DNA of 64,000 nt, from the NCBI RefSeq assembly GCF_900182565.1, contig NZ_FXTI01000010.1:51384-115383 (forward strand), written 5' to 3'. This stretch comes from Melghirimyces algeriensis. GTDB lineage: Bacteria; Bacillota; Bacilli; Thermoactinomycetales; DSM-45169. Under the pieces are notes generated by a model, which saw nothing but the letters and a program-made list of their open reading frames with translations, was not told where the DNA came from and searched no databases. The translations under genes and the position numbers were made by a program. Positions 26,875-34,760 of the stretch are shown one piece after another (position 1 is the stretch's first letter; every line of letters starts with the position of its first letter).

Positions 26875-26912
26875 GTGAACTGCATCCTCATCTCGATGGG
26901 GGTGCAGTTCAC
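26875..26912 (+). promoter_or_regulatory. Hairpin in the leader of the PTS operon
   Basis: GTGAACTGCA(t)CC paired with GGGGGTGCAGTTCAC. No T-run follows, so it is not a simple terminator; it could be an antiterminator target, a 5' stabiliser or an operator. It ends 34 bases before the first PTS gene. The rest of 26747-26946 is AT-rich with no supported gene. Confidence 0.45.
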
Positions 26913-26946
26913 AAATCTTAAGTATTGAACATCAGGAGGTTTAAGG

Positions 26947-27258
26947 ATGAGAGTATTGTTTGTCTGCTCTGGTGGAATGTCTAGTGCCATTGTTGTTCAG
27001 GCTCTGAAAAAGGAAGCGCAAAAACAGGGACTGGATCTGGAAGTTATGGCAGTTGGAACGAGTGAAGTGGAGACAGAGTTGAAGAAGGGATGGGATCTGG
27101 TGTTGGTGGCTCCACAGGTGAAACACCGTTTGGAATCGATTCAAAAAATTGCGGATCGCTTTTCCGTTCCGTGTGATTCGATTCCGCCACAGGCGTATAC
27201 CCCATTGGGAGGAGCATTATTGTTAAAGACAGTGAATGAACGGATGAAAGATAAATGA
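26947..27258 (+). CDS. PTS lactose/cellobiose-family IIB component
   Basis: 103 residues with the phosphorylated cysteine at position 7 (MRVLFVCSGGMSS). TCAGGAGGTTTAAGG precedes the ATG. It passes phosphate from IIA to the sugar during import through the IIC protein encoded next. First gene of a five-gene operon IIB-IIC-GH4-IIA-MupG-like. Confidence 0.93.
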   Translation: MRVLFVCSGGMSSAIVVQALKKEAQKQGLDLEVMAVGTSEVETELKKGWDLVLVAPQVKHRLESIQKIADRFSVPCDSIPPQAYTPLGGALLLKTVNERMKDK

Positions 27259-27283
27259 TTGCAGATAAAGGAGTGTTGGTAAA

Positions 27284-28564
27284 GTGAACGGTTTTGTTTC
27301 CTTTTTGGAAAAAAATTTATCGGGACCTATGGCGAGGCTGTCGGAACAACGCCACCTTCGAGCGATCCGGGATGGCGTAATTTCTGCATTGCCGTTTATT
27401 ATCGTGGGGAGTTTCTTTTTAATTCTCGCCTTTCCGCCGATTCCAAAGGAGACGTTTGTGGCACAGTGGGCCAATCAACATGTGAATGAAATTTTGATCC
27501 CCTATCGGTTAACGATGTTTATCATGTCTTTGTATATTGCTTTTGGAATCGGTTACAATCTGTCCAAAAGCTATGATTTGGACCCGTTATCTGGTGGTCA
27601 GGTGGCAGTGGCGTCCCTGTTGCTTACGATTGTACCCAAAGTGGTCGAAGAGGAATTTGTCCTTCCGATGACGAATTTGGGGGGACATGGATTGTTTGTA
27701 ACGATGCTGGTCTCCATTCTTTCTGTAGAGGTTATGCGGTTTTGCAAAGAGAAAAATGTGACCATCAAAATGCCGGAACAGGTTCCCTCTTCGGTTTCTC
27801 GCTCGTTTGAGGCCCTGATTCCGGTGGCATTGGTGATTGCGCTCATGTCTGTCGTTACAGTGGTCCTCAACATTGATCTGCACCATGTGGTGGATCAGGT
27901 GGCTAGTCCCTTGGTAAAGGCGGGAGACAGTCTTTTTGGTGTCTTAATCCCGGTGTTTTTAATCACATTTTTTTGGTCTTTTGGAATTCATGGTGTATCT
28001 GTGGTGGGTACGGTGGCTCGTCCAGTATGGGAAGTCTATCTCGCAAAAAATGCAGAAGCAGTGGCAGATGGTTCTTCCCAGATTCCATATATTGCACCTG
28101 AGACCTTTTATCAGTGGTTTATCTGGATCGGTGGTTCTGGTGCAACGCTGGGCATGGTATTGGCTATGTTTCTGTTTTCAAAATCTAAATATTTAAAAAC
28201 TTTATCCAAGACGTGTATTGTCCCAGGTGTATTCAACATTAATGAACCGATCGTATTTGGTGCACCCATTGTATTGAATCCTCTTCTGATCATTCCATTC
28301 GTCATCACTCCATTAATTACGGCAACCCTTTCATATATTGCAACAGCGGTCGGTTTGGTAACTCCCACCTATATTATGCCCCCTTGGACCTTGCCTGCTC
28401 CAATTGGCGCCTATCTGGCGACTGGAGGTGACTGGAGAGCGATTGTGCTGGTACTTATCAATATCCTCATTTCCTTCTTTATTTATCTGCCGTTTCTTAA
28501 AATGTACGATCGCAACATGATAGAGATGGAGAAAGAGGGAGAAGGGGATACAGAGATCGCTTGA
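27284..28564 (+). CDS. PTS lactose/cellobiose-family IIC permease
   Basis: 426 residues, GTG start, site AAAGGAG. About ten hydrophobic segments; family sequences such as FLEKNLSGPMARLSEQRHLR, RAIRDGVISALPFIIVGSFF, NINEPIVFGAPIVLNPLLI and PPWTLPAPIGAYLATGGDW. The conserved IIC Glu lies in NINEPIVFG. Imports and, with IIB, phosphorylates a disaccharide. Confidence 0.94.
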   Translation: MNGFVSFLEKNLSGPMARLSEQRHLRAIRDGVISALPFIIVGSFFLILAFPPIPKETFVAQWANQHVNEILIPYRLTMFIMSLYIAFGIGYNLSKSYDLDPLSGGQVAVASLLLTIVPKVVEEEFVLPMTNLGGHGLFVTMLVSILSVEVMRFCKEKNVTIKMPEQVPSSVSRSFEALIPVALVIALMSVVTVVLNIDLHHVVDQVASPLVKAGDSLFGVLIPVFLITFFWSFGIHGVSVVGTVARPVWEVYLAKNAEAVADGSSQIPYIAPETFYQWFIWIGGSGATLGMVLAMFLFSKSKYLKTLSKTCIVPGVFNINEPIVFGAPIVLNPLLIIPFVITPLITATLSYIATAVGLVTPTYIMPPWTLPAPIGAYLATGGDWRAIVLVLINILISFFIYLPFLKMYDRNMIEMEKEGEGDTEIA

Positions 28565-28585
28565 GCCGATAAAGGGGGAACTGGT

Positions 28586-29914
28586 ATGGCCAATCAAGGA
28601 ATGAAAATCGCTGTGATCGGAGGGGGTTCCAGTTATACACCGGAACTGATTGAAGGCTTGATTCAACGCCATCATAATTGGGGTCCTCTGGAAGTATGGT
28701 TGATGGATATTGAGAAAGGGAGAGAGAAGCTGGAGATTGTGGGGGATTTGGCGAAGCGCATGGTGGCTAAAGCCAATGGGACCATCCAAATTCATCTCAC
28801 CTGTGATCGCCGGGAGGCATTGGCAGGAGCTGACTTTGTTATTATTCAAATACGTGTCGGTTTATTGGAGGCACGGATCAAAGATGAATGCATTCCTCTC
28901 AAACACGGGATCATTGGTCAGGAAACCAACGGCGCCGGCGGGCTCATGAAAGGTTTGCGAACAATTCCGGTGGTTTTGGATATTGCTGACGAAGTGCAGG
29001 AGCTGTGTCCGGATGCCTGGCTCATCAATTTTACCAATCCTGCAGGAATGGTGACAGAAGCACTTTTGTGCTACGGTTCACATCATAAGGTGGTCGGGGT
29101 ATGTAATGTTCCCGTTCATATGACAGCGACTGTAGCTGATATGCTGGGAGTGGACAAAGAGCGTATTCATATTCACTTTGCCGGTTTGAACCATTTGGTA
29201 CACGGATTAAATATCTTTTTGGATGGGGAGGAGATTACGGAGGATCTCCTCCAAAGGTTGACAGATCCCGATCAGCAAATGACACTGCGCAACATTGATC
29301 CTCTGCCATGGCAACCGGAATTTATCACCTCGATGGGAGTTCTTCTATGCCCCTATCATCGCTATTATTATAAGACAAAGGAAATATTGGAAGAGGAACT
29401 GGTCCAATTTCAAAGCGGAACGACAAGAGGCAAAGTGGTAAAAGAAGTGGAAGAAGAACTGTTTTCGCTGTATCAAAATCCGGATTTAAATGAAAAACCA
29501 TCACAGCTGGAAAAGCGGGGAGGTGCATACTACAGTGATGCCGCTTGCCAGTTGATTGATTCCATTTTCTGTAATCGGCAGACCATACAAACCCTGAACG
29601 TTCAGAACAATGGTGCCATCGCCGGAATTCCATACAGATCAGCTGTTGAGGTAAACTGTGTGGTGACAAAAAATGGCCCCAAACCATTGGCGGTGGGAGA
29701 GTTGCCGGTGGAAATCAATGGACTGGTTCAACAGATCAAATCGTTTGAGCGAGTGGCGGTGGAAGCGGCGGTGACCGGTTCCTACGAGAAAGCACTATTG
29801 GCGATGACGATTCATCCATTGGTACCGAGTGATCAAACAGCCAAAAGGGTGTTGGATGAATTGTTGGAAGCACATCATGAATATTTGCCTCATTTTTTTT
29901 CATCGCAACGCTGA
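28586..29914 (+). CDS. 6-phospho-beta-glucosidase, glycosyl hydrolase family 4
   Basis: 442 residues. NAD-binding N-terminus KIAVIGGGSSYTPELIEGL, metal and substrate residues in GQETNGAGGLMKGLRTIP, NFTNPAGMVTEAL and VVGVCNVP (metal-bound Cys), and GLNHLVHGL. GH4 enzymes use NAD and Mn to cleave phosphorylated disaccharides by a redox-elimination route. Placed between the IIC and IIA genes, so it acts on the sugar the operon imports. Confidence 0.93.
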   Translation: MANQGMKIAVIGGGSSYTPELIEGLIQRHHNWGPLEVWLMDIEKGREKLEIVGDLAKRMVAKANGTIQIHLTCDRREALAGADFVIIQIRVGLLEARIKDECIPLKHGIIGQETNGAGGLMKGLRTIPVVLDIADEVQELCPDAWLINFTNPAGMVTEALLCYGSHHKVVGVCNVPVHMTATVADMLGVDKERIHIHFAGLNHLVHGLNIFLDGEEITEDLLQRLTDPDQQMTLRNIDPLPWQPEFITSMGVLLCPYHRYYYKTKEILEEELVQFQSGTTRGKVVKEVEEELFSLYQNPDLNEKPSQLEKRGGAYYSDAACQLIDSIFCNRQTIQTLNVQNNGAIAGIPYRSAVEVNCVVTKNGPKPLAVGELPVEINGLVQQIKSFERVAVEAAVTGSYEKALLAMTIHPLVPSDQTAKRVLDELLEAHHEYLPHFFSSQR

Positions 29915-29930
29915 ATGGAGGAACTCTGAT

Positions 29931-30254
29931 ATGGATATGGAGCAATTGGAGTATGGGATCTTTGAAATCATTTCTTATGCAGGAAATGCTCGCTCTTTGG
30001 CCTATGAAGCATTGGAAGCAGCCGAAAACTTTACCTTTGATCAAGCGGAAGATTTAATTCAGCAGGCGGAAGAGGAATTGAGTCGTGCTCACCGGACGCA
30101 AACGGAATTCATTCAAGCGGAACTGAACGGTACACAACTGGAAAAGTCACTGTTGCTGATTCATGCACAGGATCATCTGATGACAGCGTTGTCAGAGCAG
30201 AAATTGATTGAACACATGATTCGGGTGATCAAAAAGTTAAAAGCGGAGAAATAA
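29931..30254 (+). CDS. PTS lactose/cellobiose-family IIA component
   Basis: 107 residues from ATG 29931, behind TGGAGG nine bases upstream; the longer open frame overlaps the preceding gene and is not needed. Helical bundle with ISYAGNARSLAYEALEAAE and the phosphorylated His in LLLIHAQDHLMTALSE. Receives phosphate from HPr and passes it to IIB. Confidence 0.93.
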   Translation: MDMEQLEYGIFEIISYAGNARSLAYEALEAAENFTFDQAEDLIQQAEEELSRAHRTQTEFIQAELNGTQLEKSLLLIHAQDHLMTALSEQKLIEHMIRVIKKLKAEK

Positions 30255-30269
30255 AAAGGAGGGGCTCTA

Positions 30270-31418
30270 TTGAATCGATTGGGTATTTCCATCTATCCGG
30301 AACGTACTACTGTGGAAAAAGATCTGGAGTATATTGCGCTGGCTCATTACTATGGGTTTACCCGTATTTTTACCTGTCTTTTATCTGTGGAAGGGAGCCG
30401 ACAGGAGATCCTGGATCGTTTTCAGGAGACCATTCGTTTTGCCAACGATCACAGAATGCAAGTAGTCGTCGATATTGCTCCCCGTGTCATGGAGCGGCTG
30501 GGTGTTTCCTATCAAGATCTATCCTTTTTTCATGATATGGGCGTTTATGGGGTTCGCTTGGATCTGGGATTCAGTGGGAAGGAAGAAGCGGAAATGACGA
30601 TGAATCCCCATGGTTTGGCAATTGAAATCAATATGAGTGGAGGAACCAAATATTTGGAGAATATTTTAACCCATCGACTCAATAAGGATAACCTAATCGG
30701 TTCTCACAATTTCTATCCCCACCGTTACACCGGGTTGTCTGATTCCCATTTTTCAGATTGCAGTCGGGTGTTCAAGCAAAATGGGATTCGTACGGCTGCC
30801 TTTATCAACTCTCCATCCGCAACCTTTGGTCCATGGCCAGTGACAGAGGGATTGTGTACATTGGAGAAGCATCGCGAACTGCCGATCCAGGTGCAGGCCA
30901 AGCATCTTTTTATGACCGGTCTGATCGATGATGTGATTATTGCGAATGCATATGCATCAGAGGAAGAGCTGAAAACTTTGAGCCGGCTGGACCCTCGTTT
31001 GCCTACCTTTGAAGTGGAGTTGTATGAAACGGCTACGGAATTGGAGAGGGACATTGTATTGAAGGAGTCTCATTTCTATCGGGGAGACGTTTCTGATTAT
31101 GTGATCCGATCCACTCAAAGCCGGGTAAAGTATAGGCAGGAATCATTTCCACCCACAAACACACCTCCCATTCGTCGGGGAGATCTGTTAATCGATAACG
31201 AACAGTATGGTCAGTATAAAGGAGAACTTCAAATTGCCCTTCAGGATATGGAAAACAGTGGAAAAACCAATGTGGTGGGTCGAATTGTAGAAGATGAGAC
31301 CTTTTTATTGGACCATCTGCAACCTTGGTCCTCCTTTGCGTTTGTTCTCAAAGGGCAATTGGTCAGTGATGGAGCCTATTTTTTCAAGCAAAAACCCCCA
31401 GCTCCAGCTGAGGGGTAA
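30270..31418 (+). CDS. MupG-like (DUF871) 6-phospho-glycosidase
   Basis: 382 residues, TTG start behind AAAGGAGGGG. N-terminal TIM barrel (LGISIYPERTTVEKDLEYI, YGFTRIFTCLLS, MGVYGVRLDLGF, GSHNFYPHRYTGLS) and a C-terminal cyclophilin-like beta domain. In S. aureus MupG cleaves MurNAc-6-phosphate-GlcNAc in the cytoplasm; the family also occurs in other PTS operons. Last gene of the operon, so the imported sugar may be a muropeptide-derived or beta-linked disaccharide. Confidence 0.85.
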   Translation: MNRLGISIYPERTTVEKDLEYIALAHYYGFTRIFTCLLSVEGSRQEILDRFQETIRFANDHRMQVVVDIAPRVMERLGVSYQDLSFFHDMGVYGVRLDLGFSGKEEAEMTMNPHGLAIEINMSGGTKYLENILTHRLNKDNLIGSHNFYPHRYTGLSDSHFSDCSRVFKQNGIRTAAFINSPSATFGPWPVTEGLCTLEKHRELPIQVQAKHLFMTGLIDDVIIANAYASEEELKTLSRLDPRLPTFEVELYETATELERDIVLKESHFYRGDVSDYVIRSTQSRVKYRQESFPPTNTPPIRRGDLLIDNEQYGQYKGELQIALQDMENSGKTNVVGRIVEDETFLLDHLQPWSSFAFVLKGQLVSDGAYFFKQKPPAPAEG

Positions 31419-31486
31419 AACGGATAAAGAAGCAATCCACATAATTGATTATCAAAAATCAACTTTCCTAAGTAACGTTGTCCTTC

Positions 31487-31511
31487 ACTCCCTGTGATCA
31501 GGGAGTTTTTT
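31487..31511. terminator. Terminator between convergent genes
   Basis: ACTCCCTG-TGAT-CAGGGAGT then T5, ending the PTS operon; overlaps the stop of the leftward gene. Confidence 0.8.
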
Positions 31512-32343
31512 ATGAAATGTTGGCGGATTTAAACTGGCGGACTTGAGACTGAATCGCTTGTTCTACGGGAAGACGCTCAATACTGGATGCTCCAAAAAAG
31601 CCAACGACTCCTTTGGTGGATTCATAGATCGCTTGAGCATCTTCGGGTTCTGCAATGGGACCGCCGTGACAAAGCACCAATATGTCCGGATTCACCTTTT
31701 TGGCTGCATCATGCATAGCTTGCACGCGATGAGCGGCTTCTTCCAGGGTAATGGCAGTTTCTGCTCCGATCGATCCTTTTGTGGTCAGACCCATATGGGG
31801 AACCAGCACATCTGCTCCGGCTTCCGCCATAGCTGTTGCCTCATCTTCATTAAATACATAGGGACACGTTAACATGTCACGTTCCGCAGCGAGACGGATC
31901 ATCTCCACTTCCTGATCAAATCCCATCCCTGTCTCTTCCAGGTTTTGGCGAAACACTCCATCGATCAGTCCCACCGTGGGGAAGTTTTGGACACCATCAA
32001 AACCGAGTTCTTTCAATTGATCCAGAAAAACATCCATTCGGCGGAACGGGTCTGTTCCGCACACTCCAGCCAGTACGGGAGTGTCTTGAATGACGGGAAG
32101 TACTTCGGAAGCCATATCCTTTACAATGGCGTTGGCGTCTCCATAGGGTAACAATCCAGCCAGAGAGCCTCTTCCAGCCATACGGTAGCGTCCTGAATTA
32201 TAAATGATAATTAAGTCGGCTCCTCCTGCTTCCGCAAATTTGGCAGATAACCCAGTTCCGGCTCCGCAACCGATGATGGGAGAACCGCTCTTTACAGTCT
32301 GACGAAGGCGCTCAATCGCTTCTTTTCTTGTGATAAATGGCAA
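31510..32343 (-). CDS. Phosphoenolpyruvate hydrolase-family TIM-barrel protein
   Basis: 277 residues from a TTG at 32343, set by AAAGAGGGG six bases upstream and giving MPFITRKEAIERL; the longer frame overlaps the upstream gene. Repeated barrel motifs: IIGCGAGTGLSAKFAEAGG, LIIIYNSGRYRMAGRGSLAG, VQNFPTVGLIDG, VLVPHMGLTTKGSIGAE, ILVLCHGGPI. The family is found beside Tm-1-like (UPF0261) proteins, exactly as here. The reaction in vivo is not established. Confidence 0.85.
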   Translation of the reverse strand: MPFITRKEAIERLRQTVKSGSPIIGCGAGTGLSAKFAEAGGADLIIIYNSGRYRMAGRGSLAGLLPYGDANAIVKDMASEVLPVIQDTPVLAGVCGTDPFRRMDVFLDQLKELGFDGVQNFPTVGLIDGVFRQNLEETGMGFDQEVEMIRLAAERDMLTCPYVFNEDEATAMAEAGADVLVPHMGLTTKGSIGAETAITLEEAAHRVQAMHDAAKKVNPDILVLCHGGPIAEPEDAQAIYESTKGVVGFFGASSIERLPVEQAIQSQVRQFKSANIS

Positions 32344-32377
32344 GTGAATCCCCTCTTTTCGTTTAGTGTACAAAGGA

Positions 32378-33583
32378 TCAGTCCATGATCTCCAATAGCT
32401 TTTCTGAGGCTGCTTTTGCAAACTGAGGGTCATTAATATTACAATCCAACTCGTAAACAGGGATGTCCTTTCGTATATGATGACGAATGGCGTCAAAGAG
32501 TGCAGCATCTGCATCCGGCCACCAGAATTCCTTGTCAGGTGCATCCAGAGCTGATATTCCCTGCAACGGAAGGAATACGGCTACCGGTCCACAGGAGCGA
32601 TTCACCTTTTGGGCCAGAATACGTCCCAGATTTGCATTTTCTTCGGGAGTGGTGCGGATTAAGGAAACATTGGGATTCCATTGATAAATGATCCGGTCGC
32701 GCAATGACTCCGGGATTGTGTTCATTCCCCAAAAGTTGGCCATATCCAAGCAACCGGGAGCGACGACTTGAGGAACCCCTAATTTGGCTGCGGCATCCAT
32801 TCGTGTGGGACCGGCAGACAATACTCCTCCGACCAGCTCATCAGCCAGTTCTGTGGTGGTTAAATCCAGCACACCATTGATATATCCTTTTTGTACAATT
32901 GCTTCCATGGTTTGGCCACCGGTGCCGGTAGCGTGGAAGATAAGCATTTCAAACCCTTTCGCTTCCAAGTGTTCTTTACATTGGTTAATGGCTGTTGTTG
33001 TGTTGCCAAACATGGATGCGGTAATCAATGGCTTTCCGTCAAACATAGGTGGAGTCGTTTCCAGCATGCCACACAGGGTACCGACAGCATTTGCATAAAT
33101 TTGGGCGCTAAAACGATTGACACCGGATACATCCAGAATAGCAGGAAACATGACTACATCACTGTTTTGTACATAAGGTTGTGTATCTCCGGACGCAACC
33201 GTACTTACCATAACTTTTGGAACGCCTAACGGAAGCGAGCGCAGAGCAGCGGTTCCAATAATGGTTCCGTTGGACCCTCCCATGGAAAAACCGGCATCAA
33301 TCTTTCCATCATTAAACAAAGATCGAACAATTTCAGCCACACCCTTGGTCATTAACATCATGGCCAGGGATTTGTCTCCTTTTTCACGGAGTTCATGAAG
33401 TGTGACTCCGCTGGCTTTTGCGACTTCGTCTGAGGAGATATCCGGTTCAATCATTGGTTCGCCCATGATTCCGGTATCAATTAAAAGTGTTTGATATCCT
33501 CTGGATTCAAACTGTTCTTTTACAAATTCATAGTCTTTTCCTTTGGTGTCTAATGCGCCGATCAAAGCAATTGTCTTTTTCAT
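32378..33583 (-). CDS. Tm-1-like ATP-binding domain protein (UPF0261)
   Basis: 401 residues. N-terminal IALIGALDTKGKDYEFVKEQ, nucleotide-binding glycine loop GFSMGGSNGTIIGTAALRSL, and the C-terminal domain with FHATGTGGQTMEAIV and APGCLDMANFW. Homologous to the N-terminal domain of the plant Tm-1 protein. Encoded 34 bases upstream of the TIM-barrel gene on the same strand, a conserved pair of unknown physiological role. Confidence 0.88.
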   Translation of the reverse strand: MKKTIALIGALDTKGKDYEFVKEQFESRGYQTLLIDTGIMGEPMIEPDISSDEVAKASGVTLHELREKGDKSLAMMLMTKGVAEIVRSLFNDGKIDAGFSMGGSNGTIIGTAALRSLPLGVPKVMVSTVASGDTQPYVQNSDVVMFPAILDVSGVNRFSAQIYANAVGTLCGMLETTPPMFDGKPLITASMFGNTTTAINQCKEHLEAKGFEMLIFHATGTGGQTMEAIVQKGYINGVLDLTTTELADELVGGVLSAGPTRMDAAAKLGVPQVVAPGCLDMANFWGMNTIPESLRDRIIYQWNPNVSLIRTTPEENANLGRILAQKVNRSCGPVAVFLPLQGISALDAPDKEFWWPDADAALFDAIRHHIRKDIPVYELDCNINDPQFAKAASEKLLEIMD

Positions 33584-33670
33584 AATACCCTCTCTCTGTT
33601 ATTGTATTTGTAATAAAGATAACGAAATCACAGATATAAAAGATTCGGTCTATTCCTTATGACAAGGAAA

Positions 33671-33684
33671 AATACACAGACTTT
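33671..33684. repeat. Single arm of the CAAAAGTCTGTGA repeat
   Basis: TACACAGACTTTTA resembles one arm of the hairpin elements at 36961-37019 and 38239-38295. No partner arm is seen, so it may be a degenerate copy. Confidence 0.35.
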
Positions 33685-33694
33685 TAATAAATAA

Positions 33695-34462
33695 TCAGGC
33701 AGCCTGCGATGCTGATTTCCGTTTTCGACGGTTGCGAATGATCAGCCATACGACGAATCCGATGAGGAACAGCACCGTAACAATGATGATAGGCACCCAG
33801 AAGACTGGATTGGGGATCTTAATGGATAATTGAATGGGATTTTTCTTTCCGGGCTCCATATTCCAGGTAAGTGTTTTACCGTCGTCGGATACATGATCAG
33901 CATTATGTGAATCAGGCTCGATTGGCAAGGTTAGCAAAAAGCGAAGCTTTACCTGATCCATAAAGGCTTCAGCCATTGGGTTATCGGATGAAACATCACT
34001 GAGATCCGCTTCCATGTCAACATTGGCACGAATAAACAGCAGTCCGGTGTTCACCTTGACCTGCTCGCTGTTTAAATCAGAAAGGAATAAGGGTGTACCT
34101 AATCCTACACCTGTGATGGGATCAGTGGATGCAACCGGTTTCGGTTGTATCAGAGTGGACAGATGATCCTGCATCCTTTTTCCTGGTGGCTCATCTATTA
34201 CGTTGGCCACCTCTTTTTTGGCGATCCACCCTGTTTTTCCATCTTCTGTTATCGTCTTGATCTTGTATCCGTCATCTTGCAAACTCTTTTTCAGGTCTTT
34301 CAGTTCTTCCAGCACAAGTTTGTTTGTCAAGATTTTCATTTCATAGACACCGGAACCGTCCATGTTGACTTTCACATGATAATCTGCGTTGACACAACCG
34401 GACAGAACGATTGTCATCATGAATATCAATATCAAACCTATAACTTTGTTCCTGCTATGCAA
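33695..34462 (-). CDS. DUF3153-like lipoprotein with C-terminal membrane anchor
   Basis: 255 residues from a TTG at 34462, chosen for AAAGGAGGG upstream; the longer frame would put that site inside the gene. Lipobox LSGC with lipidated Cys at residue 23. The exported domain begins ADYHVKVNMDGSGVYEMKIL, and a C-terminal helix (WVPIIIVTVLFLIGFVVWLI) is followed by a basic tail, so the protein is anchored at both ends. Function unknown. Confidence 0.75.
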   Translation of the reverse strand: MHSRNKVIGLILIFMMTIVLSGCVNADYHVKVNMDGSGVYEMKILTNKLVLEELKDLKKSLQDDGYKIKTITEDGKTGWIAKKEVANVIDEPPGKRMQDHLSTLIQPKPVASTDPITGVGLGTPLFLSDLNSEQVKVNTGLLFIRANVDMEADLSDVSSDNPMAEAFMDQVKLRFLLTLPIEPDSHNADHVSDDGKTLTWNMEPGKKNPIQLSIKIPNPVFWVPIIIVTVLFLIGFVVWLIIRNRRKRKSASQAA

Positions 34463-34760
34463 ACAAATCCCTCCTTTCGTTTTATCTATCTTTTTAGTAT
34501 AGAGGATGTAAAGAAAGATGTCATTTTGTAATCGTTTTTTCATAAAACGTAGTGTTTGGATGAGAAGATAGAACAGGAAACAGGGAGAATCTTAACACTC
34601 TGACAGAAGAGAAGGTAAAAGAAAGATCTCCAACATATATATGCGATTTATAGGAATTATGGAGGTTACCTGTTGAGGTATAATTATGCTATAAAGTAAT
34701 TGTTTCAGGATCAATCCCTTGATATGATAATGCTTTTTTTCAATAGAGGAGGATCATAGA

